Below, piece after piece: positions 18,576 through 27,636 of a DNA stretch of 64,000 nt; position 1 is the first letter of the stretch; each line of letters opens with the position of its first letter. The notes below the pieces were generated by a model that made no database searches, was not told the origin of the DNA, and saw only the letters and a program-made list of their open reading frames with translations. Origin of the DNA: an uncultured Eubacteriales bacterium (GTDB lineage: Bacteria; Bacillota; Clostridia; Oscillospirales; Ruminococcaceae); contig OMXI01000001.1 of the NCBI GenBank assembly GCA_900314975.1, forward strand, positions 124,001 to 188,000. The letters run 5' to 3'. A program made the translations under genes and the position numbers.

Positions 18576-19847
18576 TCAAAGTCTCAAAAGACCTTTTCGG
18601 CACATCTCGTTTGCGGCAACGAGGATACCCATTCTGCCGCTCGGGTAGGTTATGCCGCCTTGCAGCCACGCAGCAAACGGCTCTCTTATCGGTGCGTCTG
18701 CCGAGAGCTCGATAGATGCGCCCATTGTGAACGCGCCCGCTGCCATTATCACCTTGCTTTCGTAGCCCGGCATATCCCACGCTTCAGGGGTCACGAAGCT
18801 GTCCACGGGCGAGCCTTTCTGAATTCCCTGGCAAAAGGCTGTGAGGTTCTGCTCGTTTTCAAGCAGGACAGATGCGATGATGTCAGTTCTTGTTTCGCTG
18901 CTTTCGGGGAGAGTCTTAAATCCGAGTTTTTCAAACAGTCTGCACGCGAATACCGAGGTCTTTACGGCATTTGCGACAGTCTGCGGCGAGAGGAAAAAGC
19001 CCAGCAGCATTTCTCTGTTCTGCGAAAGCGTACAGCCGACCTCTTTGCCCATACCGACGCAGGTGAGCCTGTCGGCACACTTTTCAACAAGGTCTGCCCT
19101 GCCGCAGATGTATCCGCCCGTGCTTGCGATGCCGCCGCCGGGATTTTTGATAAGCGAGCCTATTATAAGGTCTGCACCGACCGAAAGCGGCTCTTTTTTC
19201 TCGACGAACTCACCGTAACAGTTATCGACCATAACGATAATATCTGGGTTTGCGCTCTTTGCAGTCTGCGCTATTTTTCCTATTATCTCAACATTGAGCG
19301 ACGGGCGCAGCGAATAGCCGCGTGAGCGCTGGATATACGCGACCTTTGCGGTCTTTGCTTTTTGCGCTATCGTTTCAAGATCGGGGTATTTATCGTCAAT
19401 CAGATCGACCTGCTCGTACTTAACGCCGAAATCAATAAGCGAGCCAGAACCCTTTTCGCCTGTAAGACCTATCACTCCCTCAAGGGTATCGTACGGTCTG
19501 CCGACGCAGGAAAGCAGCGTATCGCCCATTCGCAATGCGCCGAACAGCGCGGTGGAAAGCGCGTGCGTGCCGTTGACAAAGGTGTGGCGAACGATAGCAT
19601 CCTCGCCGCCGAATGCCTGTGCAAAGACCTTATCGAGCGTATCTCTGCCGCAGTCGCCGTAGCCGTAGCCCGTTGTGCCTTTAAGGCAGCTCTCGCTGAC
19701 GCGGTTATCAATAAAGGCTTTGAGTACCTTTTCGCCGTTGAAGCGGGCTATCTCGTCCGTCTGTGCGAACATCTGCTCACACTCTTTTTCAGCCTCGTGC
19801 GCAAGTGCGAGGATACGTTCATCTATTCCAAACAAGTTTTCTGTCAT
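18576..19847 (-). CDS. PLP-dependent methionine gamma-lyase family protein (YnbB/aluminium-resistance type)
   Basis: A fold-type I PLP enzyme of 423 residues. The PLP lysine is K234 in GSLIKNPGGG and the cofactor aspartate D208 is in VMVDNCYGEF. The N-terminal stretch GTTGYGYGDCGRDTLD is typical of the family once called aluminium resistance proteins and now annotated as methionine gamma-lyase-like. The true reaction is unproven. GGAAG precedes the ATG. The disrupted small gene follows 11 nt downstream. Confidence 0.88.
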   Translation of the reverse strand: MTENLFGIDERILALAHEAEKECEQMFAQTDEIARFNGEKVLKAFIDNRVSESCLKGTTGYGYGDCGRDTLDKVFAQAFGGEDAIVRHTFVNGTHALSTALFGALRMGDTLLSCVGRPYDTLEGVIGLTGEKGSGSLIDFGVKYEQVDLIDDKYPDLETIAQKAKTAKVAYIQRSRGYSLRPSLNVEIIGKIAQTAKSANPDIIVMVDNCYGEFVEKKEPLSVGADLIIGSLIKNPGGGIASTGGYICGRADLVEKCADRLTCVGMGKEVGCTLSQNREMLLGFFLSPQTVANAVKTSVFACRLFEKLGFKTLPESSETRTDIIASVLLENEQNLTAFCQGIQKGSPVDSFVTPEAWDMPGYESKVIMAAGAFTMGASIELSADAPIREPFAAWLQGGITYPSGRMGILVAANEMCRKGLLRL

Positions 19848-19887
19848 TATTATCTTCCTTTGATTTTTAATTATAGATCGGTTTATC

Positions 19888-20694
19888 TTATTTATTGCCT
19901 GATGTATTCTTTATTTCATTCATACAATTGTGCAAGCCGATGATCCTGAACACTATCGCGATCACAGCACCGCCTGCTATGATGCCTATAAAATCGGTAA
20001 ACAGCGGATCCTCTGTGAGCGATGCGAGCCACACGGCGAAGTTCACAAAAAGGTGCAGAAGTATCGCCAAAAGCAGCCAGCGCTTTTCATAGTGGATCTT
20101 CTTGAATATCAGAAGTGAAAGTGCTATCTGCACTCCAAAGGTCACGATGCTGCCGAGCGAGTCAACAATGCTTAAAAACAGCGAGTGGTCTGCATAGGTT
20201 TGCAGCTGCCGTGTTATCGAGTCTGCCTTTTCAGCCGATTTGCCCGATATAAAGCTGTCAAGCCCTTTGCTGTTAAGGCGCTGTCCGTAAGAATAAAGCT
20301 GGAATTTCTGATATGCGCGGATAAAGCATTCAAGCCCTGCGTGACCAATGCCGTAACAAACAGCGGAGCTGGTGTTTTTAATATCGGTGACGGGATATTT
20401 CATAGCAAAATACCGTCCCGTTTCTTCAAGGTAGCATATTATCTCGGCTGCTATCACCGTCTTGCTCATAAAGCCCTGAGAAAGTCCGAAAAGGCTTGCA
20501 AAAAGTGCGCTGAAGCGTTCTGCTATAAAATAGACTATAACACCTGTGACAACGGGGTAAAACCTTGCGGCTTTGCGGTGCATCATCAGCAGGTATGCAG
20601 CTATCGGCAGCAAGATATACACAACGCCCGAAAGGAAATATCCTGACAGTACGGAGCCTGTAAAAACTATCTGCTGCGTTTGGGAATGCACCAT
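19888..20694 (-). CDS. YhfC family intramembrane glutamic-type protease-like protein
   Basis: A membrane protein of about 268 residues with roughly seven to eight hydrophobic segments. The motif EETGRY followed by GIGHAGLE matches the YhfC family, which is related to CAAX-type glutamic intramembrane proteases. ATG at 20694 is used; GTG at 20709 is an alternative. It follows an SdpI-like gene by 26 nt. The pairing suggests a role at the membrane such as bacteriocin immunity or stress response; this is inference. Confidence 0.75.
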   Translation of the reverse strand: MVHSQTQQIVFTGSVLSGYFLSGVVYILLPIAAYLLMMHRKAARFYPVVTGVIVYFIAERFSALFASLFGLSQGFMSKTVIAAEIICYLEETGRYFAMKYPVTDIKNTSSAVCYGIGHAGLECFIRAYQKFQLYSYGQRLNSKGLDSFISGKSAEKADSITRQLQTYADHSLFLSIVDSLGSIVTFGVQIALSLLIFKKIHYEKRWLLLAILLHLFVNFAVWLASLTEDPLFTDFIGIIAGGAVIAIVFRIIGLHNCMNEIKNTSGNK

Positions 20695-20720
20695 AACTAA
20701 ATACACCACCTGTAAGAGAC

Positions 20721-21059
20721 TTATTTAAGGCTTCTTTCAACGTGTACTGCGCAGGCAGCAGAGGTGATTATCTGTGCTGCAAGCGGCAGGATCTGCAAGA
20801 CAACATCGGCATTTGTATTGAGCCTTGGCATTATCACAAGTGGGATAAGCATCGTCAGTGCAAAGCCTGCTGCGCCTGTCAGCAGCCACAAGCTGCCGCA
20901 TTTGCTGTTGGCATTGTGCCAGTTGGTGACGTTGAGCATCGCCTTGTGTGTTCTGAAGCCGACTGTTTCGCTTATTGGCTTGTTGGCGGTTATCTTCATA
21001 AGAACACCGCCGAGCATAAGCGAAAATGAAACGATCGTGCTTACTACTGTGAGTATCAT
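20721..21059 (-). CDS. SdpI/YhfL-like small membrane protein
   Basis: 112 residues with three hydrophobic segments. Between the first two lies VGFRTHKAMLNVTNWHNANSKCG, split here from longer text; the pattern G(F/Y)RT..AM.....W..AN...G is characteristic of the SdpI C-terminal domain. SdpI of Bacillus protects against the SdpC toxin. No toxin gene is seen nearby, so immunity is only a possibility. AAGGAG precedes the ATG. Confidence 0.7.
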   Translation of the reverse strand: MILTVVSTIVSFSLMLGGVLMKITANKPISETVGFRTHKAMLNVTNWHNANSKCGSLWLLTGAAGFALTMLIPLVIMPRLNTNADVVLQILPLAAQIITSAACAVHVERSLK

Positions 21060-21077
21060 ATTGTTCTCCTTATTGTT

Positions 21078-21863
21078 CTAAAAATCTTTATCTTTTCTCT
21101 CTAAAACTATATCAAGTCCGCACTTTTTGAAGCCTATCTCCTCGTAATAGCTTACGCGGTGCGGGCGCGCGAACAGCCTTACCTCAAAGCCGTCTGCGGT
21201 CAGCTTTTCGCCTATCCAGTAAAGCAGCCTGCGCGCATGGTGCTTGCCTCTTTCCTCGGGCAGCGTACCGACGTGGCCTATCAGCGCGACTTTATCTATT
21301 ATGTACTGCACGGTAGCTGTGGTGCAGCCTTCAAGGATAAAGCTCTGTGCAAGACCTCTGCGCACGCGGTGTGAGGTATCGGTGAGCCACAGCCCGTGGT
21401 TGTTCTTTATCGCGGGGAAGCACTGCGCAAGTATGCTGTACACGTCATCAAGGCGCGGAAGCTCCTGCACATCAAGCTCGGGCAGCTCGCCCGCTGCGGC
21501 AAAAGCAAACTCGGTACGTTTGTCGCCGAGGTACTCGATACTGCACATTCTTTCAAGCGCTGGTGCGTACTGCACGGGAAACTCGACCGAGTACGGTTTG
21601 TTCATAACGACAAACGACGCAATCTCTGACAGCGTATCCTCGCCAAAGGTCACACCCTCAAACATAGATACCATCATTGACGAATTGAAAACGCAGATGA
21701 TGCCAAGGTGACTGTCGTAGTCGTCCACCGCGAAAAAACGGCAGAAGTCGTACTTGGTCGAGTAGGCATAAAAGTGCGATTTGATACGGCGTGTGTAGTT
21801 GTTTGAGGTGAGCCTTTCAAGCATTTGCATATCTATCGCAGGCTCGTTAAGCTGGTAAATCAT
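21078..21863 (-). CDS. GNAT family N-acetyltransferase
   Basis: 261 residues. The C-terminal half has the GNAT acetyl-CoA-binding pattern (VGTLPEERGKHHARRLL) and the following beta strand and helix ending YYEEIGFKKCG. The N-terminal half is a second, poorly conserved GNAT-like domain. The substrate is unknown. The gene overlaps the stop of the preceding M42 peptidase gene by 4 nt, indicating one operon. Confidence 0.82.
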   Translation of the reverse strand: MIYQLNEPAIDMQMLERLTSNNYTRRIKSHFYAYSTKYDFCRFFAVDDYDSHLGIICVFNSSMMVSMFEGVTFGEDTLSEIASFVVMNKPYSVEFPVQYAPALERMCSIEYLGDKRTEFAFAAAGELPELDVQELPRLDDVYSILAQCFPAIKNNHGLWLTDTSHRVRRGLAQSFILEGCTTATVQYIIDKVALIGHVGTLPEERGKHHARRLLYWIGEKLTADGFEVRLFARPHRVSYYEEIGFKKCGLDIVLERKDKDF

Positions 21864-22879
21864 TTATTGTAAGTCCTGTTCAAAAGTAGTTTTACAAGTT
21901 CATACGCGCTTTGCATATCGGCTTTGTTTATCACGCAGCTCGGCGAGTGCAGGTATCTGCATGGCAGCGAGACAGCTGTCGTTCTTACGCCGCCGCGCGA
22001 GAGGTGTATTGCGCCCGCATCGTTGCCGCCCGCTATGACTGATTTGGTCTGCACGGCTATGCCGTTTTCCTTTGCGGTCTCAAATGCAAGGTCATACATC
22101 TGCTTATCATAGATAGTGTGTCTGTCCATATAGGAGACCACTGCGCCGCCGCCAAGCTCGCAGACCCTTTTCTCGTTTTCGCTTTCGGGGATATCCGAGG
22201 CGGTAGTTGCTTCAAGCACGAACGCAAAGTCGGGATTCACGGTATAGCTTGCGGCTGTCGCACCGCGCAGTCCTATCTCCTCCTGCACAACAAACGTGAA
22301 ATAGGTATCAAACTTGGGTCTGTCCTTGATAAGCTGTATCATTATCGCGCAGCCTGCTCTATCGTCTATCGCCTTGCATTTTACAAAGCCGTCACCGAAG
22401 CGGGTGAAATCGGAAACAAAGCTTACGCTGTCGCCCTGTCTGACGAGCTTTTCCGCCTCCTGTCTGCTCTCACAGCCGATGTCGATAACAAGTTTATCAA
22501 AAGGCACGGCTTTGCTGCGGTCAGCCTTTGGAACGTTGTGGATCGCTGTACCTGCGATAACGCCGAGTATCTTATTCTTTCCCACGCGCACGCGCTTGCC
22601 GTAAACTACCTTGGGGTCAACACCGCCCACGCAGTCGCATTTGAGCGTGCCGTCGGAGTTGATGTAGGTAACTATCATTCCCACCTCGTCCATATGCGCG
22701 GAGACGAGAACCTTGTTTTTGGGTGTCTGCTCGCCCTTGCAAAAGGCTATGATGCTGCCCAGCGGGTCAACGGTTATCTCGGCGCAGTCTTTTATCTGTG
22801 AGATTATAAAATCGCGCACGCGTCCCTCGTCGCCCGATATGCCGTCAAGCAGGCAAAGCTGTTTAAGCAAATCTGTCAT
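21860..22879 (-). CDS. M42 family aminopeptidase
   Basis: A co-catalytic metallo-aminopeptidase of the PepA/FrvX/tetrahedral aminopeptidase family, 339 residues. Metal and catalytic motifs are complete: SAHMDEVG, the DDRAGCA aspartate, the general base Glu of QEEIGLRGA and the late His in CRYLHSP. It trims peptides in the cytoplasm. It overlaps its paralogue upstream and the GNAT gene downstream, each by 4 nt. Confidence 0.92.
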   Translation of the reverse strand: MTDLLKQLCLLDGISGDEGRVRDFIISQIKDCAEITVDPLGSIIAFCKGEQTPKNKVLVSAHMDEVGMIVTYINSDGTLKCDCVGGVDPKVVYGKRVRVGKNKILGVIAGTAIHNVPKADRSKAVPFDKLVIDIGCESRQEAEKLVRQGDSVSFVSDFTRFGDGFVKCKAIDDRAGCAIMIQLIKDRPKFDTYFTFVVQEEIGLRGATAASYTVNPDFAFVLEATTASDIPESENEKRVCELGGGAVVSYMDRHTIYDKQMYDLAFETAKENGIAVQTKSVIAGGNDAGAIHLSRGGVRTTAVSLPCRYLHSPSCVINKADMQSAYELVKLLLNRTYNK

Positions 22880-23892
22880 ATCTCACACCTGCCTTGTGCA
22901 AATTCTGCGATAAGCGACGCAGTGTAGTCTATATCCCGCAGGTCAAGCACCTCGGTGGGAGTGTGCATATATTTGAGGGGTATCGAAAGGGTGACGGTTT
23001 TTACGCCCGATTTTGTAACGCTTATTTTGTCGGCATCGGTGCCTGTTTTGCCGTTCATCACTTCTATCTGATAAGGGATATCGCTTTGCTTTGCGGTGTT
23101 TATGAAAGCGTCCGAAAGCTCTGCGCAAAGGCTTGGGGCAACGCCTATCATAACTCCCCTGCCCATTATGCCGCAGTCCTCCTCGCTTTCAAAATGCGTT
23201 TTTGCAAAGGACACGTCAACGGCTACTGCAAGGTCGGGCGAAAGGCGGTATGCGCCCGTTTGAGCGCCGCGCTCGCCTGTTTCCTCCTGTGCGGCAAAAA
23301 GCACGCTGATGTTGTAATCTGTCTGCTTGCCTTTGAGCTTATCGAGCGCCCAAAGCACCGCCGCAACGCCGCTGCGGTCATCAAGCGCCTTTGAGGTGAC
23401 GATATGCTCACGCATTATTTCAAGCTCGTTCTCGACAAGCACTCTGTCGCCGAGTGAAACGACCTTTTCAGCCTGCTGCTTTGTCATACCGATATCTACA
23501 TAATAGCTGCCCGATTCGCTGCTTTCGCCGTCTTTTTGCAGGTGGGGCGGGATAGATGTGACCACGCCTGTGAGACTCTGCCTGCCGCAGACAGTGACCT
23601 GCTGTGCGGTAAGCACTCTTTCATCCGTACCGCCGCAGGAAGATATCTTCAGAAATCCGTCGTCGGTGATGTAGGTGACTATCATACCAATCTCGTCGAT
23701 ATGCGCTTCAAGCAGAAGCGTTTGTTTGCTTTGCTCGTGCGTACCGACAATGCCGTATACGTTGCCGAAAGCGTCGGTCGATACGTCTGCATATTCGCGC
23801 AAAAGCTGCGCGGCTTTTTCGCTTGCGTTTTTTTCATCACCCGATACTCCGCGCTGTGCGCATAGCTCGGTGAGGGTCTTTAGAAGTTCCAT
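22876..23892 (-). CDS. M42 family aminopeptidase (second copy)
   Basis: A 338-residue paralogue of the following gene with all M42 motifs: EAHIDEIG, DDRSGVA, QEETGERGAQ and KYMHTPTE. The two genes are tandem and differ enough to suggest an old duplication with different peptide preferences or a mixed complex. It starts 12 nt after murD in the same operon. Confidence 0.92.
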   Translation of the reverse strand: MELLKTLTELCAQRGVSGDEKNASEKAAQLLREYADVSTDAFGNVYGIVGTHEQSKQTLLLEAHIDEIGMIVTYITDDGFLKISSCGGTDERVLTAQQVTVCGRQSLTGVVTSIPPHLQKDGESSESGSYYVDIGMTKQQAEKVVSLGDRVLVENELEIMREHIVTSKALDDRSGVAAVLWALDKLKGKQTDYNISVLFAAQEETGERGAQTGAYRLSPDLAVAVDVSFAKTHFESEEDCGIMGRGVMIGVAPSLCAELSDAFINTAKQSDIPYQIEVMNGKTGTDADKISVTKSGVKTVTLSIPLKYMHTPTEVLDLRDIDYTASLIAEFAQGRCEI

Positions 23893-23904
23893 ATAAACCT
23901 TTCC

Positions 23905-25296
23905 TTAAAGCTCGTTGACGAGCTGTTTGAAATGTCTGCCTCTGTCCTCGAACATTCTGTACATATCAAAGCTTGCACACGCAGGCGAAAGCGAGACTAT
24001 ATCGCCCTCAACGGCGTAGTGGTGAGCTATCTCGACCGCCTCTGCCATATCTGCGACTCTTACTATACGAATGTTTGCAGGGTCGTACTTTTCGGACGCT
24101 TTTACCGCGTCCTCTATCTTCTGCGCGGTCTCGCCCATAAGTATCAGCACCTTGACCTTTTCGCAAAGTGCGTCTGCCATTGGTGCAAAGGAAATTCCCT
24201 TATCAGAACCGCCCTGTATCATTATCTGCTTCTGGTCAAAAGCATCAAGGCAGGCAAGCACTCTTGTGGGGCTTGATGCTATGGAGTTGTTATAGTACTT
24301 AACGCCGTCAAGCTCGCGCACGAACTCTATTCTGTGCTCGACACCGCCGAAGGTCTTGGCAACGTTAACAACACTTTGCACCGACACATCTCCATAGGTC
24401 ATAGCGATAGCTGTGAGGTAGTCCTCGACGTTGTGCATACCGGGTATTCTGATATCCTTCATATGAACGTACTCGGTAACTTTGCCGTGGTCGTTGTAGC
24501 AAAGCATACCGTCATCGCGCAGGAAGCTGCCGTTGTCGACCATTTGTGTGCGGCTGAAATAACGCAGGTTGCCGCGAACGCAGTCGTTCAGGCTTCTTGT
24601 GGTCTCGTCGTCATAGCTCAAAACGGTCTTTGAGTAGGAATTCTGGTGCAGGATAAGGTTCTTCTTTGAGTCGATATACTCCTGCATATCCTTATGTACG
24701 TTGAGGTGGTTTGGTCTGATATTTGTTATGCCCGCTACATCGGGAGATTCGCGCATTGAGATAAGCTGAAAGCTCGAAAGCTCGACTACGGCGACATCTG
24801 CCTCGGAGATGGTTTCAACTATCGGCAGAAGTGCCTTGCCGATGTTTCCGCCGATATGCACGCGCTTGCCCTCGGCTTTGAGAAACTCGCTGATAAGCGT
24901 GGTGGTCGTGGTCTTTCCGTCCGAACCCGTAACGCCGTATGTTCTGCACGGGCACAGGTCAAAGAACGTTTCCATTTCGCTGGTTACTACTATGCCCATT
25001 TGTCTTGCCTTTTCAAGCTCAGGGCGGTTGAAGTAAAAGCCCGGCGTTCTGAAGACTACATCGCAGTTGTATATCTCGTTTATGTAGTCCTTGCCAAGAG
25101 AGAAATCCGCGCCCTTTGCGACAAACTCCTCGTAAACTGCCTCGTCAAAATCGTCCTTTTCCTTCTGGTCGCAGATAACGACCTTTATACCCTTTGAGAG
25201 AAACAGCCTGATAAGTGCAAGGTGGCTTACACCCACGCCTATAAAGGCTACTCTCTTCGTTTTCATTTCACTGAAATACCTTTGTGACCTTGTCAT
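23905..25296 (-). CDS. murD: UDP-N-acetylmuramoyl-L-alanine:D-glutamate ligase
   Basis: MurD adds D-glutamate to UDP-MurNAc-L-Ala in cytoplasmic peptidoglycan precursor synthesis. The 463 residues show an N-terminal Rossmann-like domain, the ATP loop GVTGSDGKTTTT, GGNIGKALLP, and the ligase C-terminal domain (YYNNSIASSPTRVLA, IMIQGGSDKG). ATG at 25296 has GAGGAG 9 nt before it. It is the first gene of the minus-strand operon that continues through the M42 peptidases. Confidence 0.96.
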   Translation of the reverse strand: MTRSQRYFSEMKTKRVAFIGVGVSHLALIRLFLSKGIKVVICDQKEKDDFDEAVYEEFVAKGADFSLGKDYINEIYNCDVVFRTPGFYFNRPELEKARQMGIVVTSEMETFFDLCPCRTYGVTGSDGKTTTTTLISEFLKAEGKRVHIGGNIGKALLPIVETISEADVAVVELSSFQLISMRESPDVAGITNIRPNHLNVHKDMQEYIDSKKNLILHQNSYSKTVLSYDDETTRSLNDCVRGNLRYFSRTQMVDNGSFLRDDGMLCYNDHGKVTEYVHMKDIRIPGMHNVEDYLTAIAMTYGDVSVQSVVNVAKTFGGVEHRIEFVRELDGVKYYNNSIASSPTRVLACLDAFDQKQIMIQGGSDKGISFAPMADALCEKVKVLILMGETAQKIEDAVKASEKYDPANIRIVRVADMAEAVEIAHHYAVEGDIVSLSPACASFDMYRMFEDRGRHFKQLVNEL

Positions 25297-25391
25297 AAAT
25301 ACATACTCCTCACTATGATTTGCTGATATAAGGCGCTAATGCGCAGTTTCGGCATTTTCACGTCTTAAACTGTGCATACCTAATCCATTAT

Positions 25392-25420
25392 ATTATACAT
25401 CATCTGCTATTAAAATGCAA
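25392..25420 (-). promoter_or_regulatory. promoter of the murD operon
   Basis: On the minus strand a perfect -10 box TATAAT (25392-25397) lies 17 bp from TTGCAT (25415-25420). The leader to murD is about 95 nt. Confidence 0.6.
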
Positions 25421-25572
25421 GCATTTAGGTTAATTACACATTACAAAAAAGGCGCTATACTGTGAACTTTTTTGGTAACTATCCACACTATGCGATTTAT
25501 GTATAATATTTTATGGTCAGGCGGTTTGTTTTTGTTCAAAAGGTTGAAATTTGCAAAATAGCGCAAAGGGTA

Positions 25573-25601
25573 TTGTAAATTGTCGAAAGATGAAGTATAA
25601 T
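25573..25601 (+). promoter_or_regulatory. promoter of prs
   Basis: TTGTAA (25573-25578) and TATAAT (25596-25601) are 17 bp apart, about 60 nt before the prs start. A second TATAAT at 25502-25507 has no good -35 box. Confidence 0.6.
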
Positions 25602-25662
25602 AAATTTGTATGCGATACAGCTTTGCAACGGCTGTAAATTTGTGGATACGGAGGAAGAAATA

Positions 25663-26811
25663 ATGGGTAATAACGCTGACAAGATACTTTTTGACAACAA
25701 TTCAAGAGTGGCTCCTTTGGGTCTTATTGCTATGGACGGTGCTAAAGATCTTGGAGAGAAGGTCAACTGGTATCTTACTAACTGGGCAAACGAAAACGAG
25801 TATGCAGTGGACACTTTCCTTGTAGAAGCTGACTGTCCGAGATTTTCTTCGGGCGACGGCAAGGGACTTATCAAGCAGACTGTAAGAGGAAACGATCTTT
25901 TCATTCTGTGCGATGTGGGCAACTACAACTGCAAGTACAAGCTTTTCGGACAGCTCAACTGTATGTCTCCTGACGACCACTATCAAGACCTGAAGAGGAT
26001 AATCCAGGCGGCAAGCGGAAAGACCCACAGAATAAATGTTATAATGCCTACCCTCTACGGCGGCAGACAGCACAGAAGAAACTACCGCGAGTCGCTCGAC
26101 TGCGCTGTTGCGCTTCAGGAACTTCAGGCAATGGGCGTTTCAAACATTCTTACATTTGACGCTCACGACCCGAGAGTTCAGAACGCGATCCCGCTTATGG
26201 GCTTTGACAACATTATTCCTTCCTATCAGGTGCTGAAGGCTATGTTCAGAAGCATCGATGATTTCAAGCCTAACAAGGAACACTATATGATAGTTTCACC
26301 TGACGAGGGTGCTATCAGCAGAAATATGTACTATGCATCTATACTCGGTGTTGACCTGGGTATGTTCTACAAGAGACGTGACTACTCTACTATCGTAAAC
26401 GGCAGAAACCCTATCGTTGCTCACGAGTATATGGGTAATGACGTTACAGGAAAGGATATATTTGTTGCTGACGATATCATATCCTCGGGCGAATCTATGC
26501 TTGACATCGCTATCGAGCTTAAAAAGCGCAAGGCTAACAGGATCTTCTGCTATGCTACATATCCGATATTCACAAACGGTCTTGAGGCGTTTGACAAGGC
26601 TTATGCAGACGGCATAATCGACGGAGTTTTCGGCACCAACCTCACATACAGGACCCCTGAGCTTCTTTCAAGCCCGTGGTTCCACGAGGTCGACTGTGCT
26701 AAATATATTGCTTACTATATCGCATCGCTCAATCACGACCTGTCGATATCAAATGTTATCGACCCTCACTCAAAGATCCAGGCGCTGCTTGAAAAGTACG
26801 GTATAAAGTAA
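25663..26811 (+). CDS. prs: ribose-phosphate pyrophosphokinase
   Basis: PRPP synthase makes phosphoribosyl pyrophosphate from ribose-5-phosphate and ATP for nucleotide, His and Trp synthesis. The PRPP-binding loop DDIISSGESMLD, the ATP region DAHDPRVQN and the substrate stretch SPDEGAISRNMYYA are visible. At 382 residues it is longer than the common 310-320-residue form, mainly at the N-terminus and in insertions; such a longer class occurs in Clostridia. ATG at 25663 is chosen because GGAGGAAG lies just before it. A terminator follows. Confidence 0.93.
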   Translation: MGNNADKILFDNNSRVAPLGLIAMDGAKDLGEKVNWYLTNWANENEYAVDTFLVEADCPRFSSGDGKGLIKQTVRGNDLFILCDVGNYNCKYKLFGQLNCMSPDDHYQDLKRIIQAASGKTHRINVIMPTLYGGRQHRRNYRESLDCAVALQELQAMGVSNILTFDAHDPRVQNAIPLMGFDNIIPSYQVLKAMFRSIDDFKPNKEHYMIVSPDEGAISRNMYYASILGVDLGMFYKRRDYSTIVNGRNPIVAHEYMGNDVTGKDIFVADDIISSGESMLDIAIELKKRKANRIFCYATYPIFTNGLEAFDKAYADGIIDGVFGTNLTYRTPELLSSPWFHEVDCAKYIAYYIASLNHDLSISNVIDPHSKIQALLEKYGIK

Positions 26812-26822
26812 GATGACAGCAA

Positions 26823-26855
26823 AAAGCTCCTCGTAAAGCGGGGAGCTTTATTTTT
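26823..26855 (+). terminator. intrinsic terminator after prs
   Basis: AAAGCTCC pairs with GGAGCTTT around a short loop and is followed by ATTTTT, about 12 nt after the prs stop. The next gene starts only 14 nt later, so read-through probably feeds it. Confidence 0.8.
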
Positions 26856-26868
26856 AAGGAGAACAAAA

Positions 26869-27573
26869 ATGATTTTTGCAGGTATAGTTGCGGGCGGCAG
26901 CGGAACAAGAATGAAAAGCTCGAATGTGCCCAAGCAGTTTATAAGGGTGCTTGACAAGCCGATAATCATTTACACTGTGGAGAAATTCGCGGCGCAGAAG
27001 CACATTGACCAAATTTACATAGGCATAAAGCCCGAATGGCACGAGGTAATGGACACGCTGCTTGCGGAATATAATATCGACACAAAGCGCGTTAAGGTAG
27101 TCGACGGCGGCAGCGACCGCAACGAGACGGTGATGAACATTGTTGCGGCGATAAAGGCTGCGCACAAGGTCAAAAAGGGAGATATTATCATCACGCACGA
27201 TGCGGTAAGACCGTTTCTGACGGACAAGATGATAGAGGACAACATCATCGGTGCGCTCAAATACTCGGCGTGCGGAACTTACGTTAAGTGCGTTGACACG
27301 GTGATTCGCTCGGAGGGTGGAGAGACTGTTGACGGTACGCTTGACCGCAGCACTCTTTACAGGGCGCAGACTCCGCAGAGCTTTGACATAACGCTGCTGG
27401 ACAGATACTACAGCGAGCTTGACAGTGAGCAGCGGGCAATGCTGACCGACACGTGCAGCATTTTCACGGCAAAGGGCGAGAAGATACACATCGTTGAGGG
27501 CGACGCGATAAACATAAAGATAACCACCGACAGCGATCTTATAATCGCAAAGCTGCTGGCTTCGAGAGTGTGA
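26869..27573 (+). CDS. IspD/TarI family cytidylyltransferase
   Basis: 234 residues with the CTP-binding signature GGSGTRM, then PKQF, HDAVRPF and a final KITTDSDLIIAK. The protein is a nucleotidyltransferase that makes either CDP-methylerythritol (IspD, isoprenoids) or CDP-ribitol (TarI, teichoic acids). Sequence style (VPKQFIRVLDKPIIIYT, LTDTCSIFTAKG) is nearer to TarI-like proteins as I recall them, but many Clostridia use this type as IspD and no tar genes are adjacent. GGAG precedes the ATG. Confidence 0.82.
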   Translation: MIFAGIVAGGSGTRMKSSNVPKQFIRVLDKPIIIYTVEKFAAQKHIDQIYIGIKPEWHEVMDTLLAEYNIDTKRVKVVDGGSDRNETVMNIVAAIKAAHKVKKGDIIITHDAVRPFLTDKMIEDNIIGALKYSACGTYVKCVDTVIRSEGGETVDGTLDRSTLYRAQTPQSFDITLLDRYYSELDSEQRAMLTDTCSIFTAKGEKIHIVEGDAINIKITTDSDLIIAKLLASRV

Positions 27574-27585
27574 ATAATACGCAAA

Positions 27586-27616
27586 AAAAAGAACTCCCCG
27601 TTTGGAGAGTTCTTTT
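27586..27616. terminator. bidirectional terminator between convergent genes
   Basis: AAAAGAACTC and GAGTTCTTTT form a hairpin with A-rich and T-rich flanks on both strands, 13 nt after the plus-strand cytidylyltransferase gene and 20 nt after the minus-strand anti-sigma gene. Confidence 0.85.
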
Positions 27617-27636
27617 TAGTACATATTTTTGGACAG

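Noticed and set aside
25479..25649. Two DnaA-box-like words (CTATCCACA and TGTGGATAC) upstream of prs
   Set aside because: Each differs by one base from the consensus, they are 160 bp apart, and no other origin features are present.
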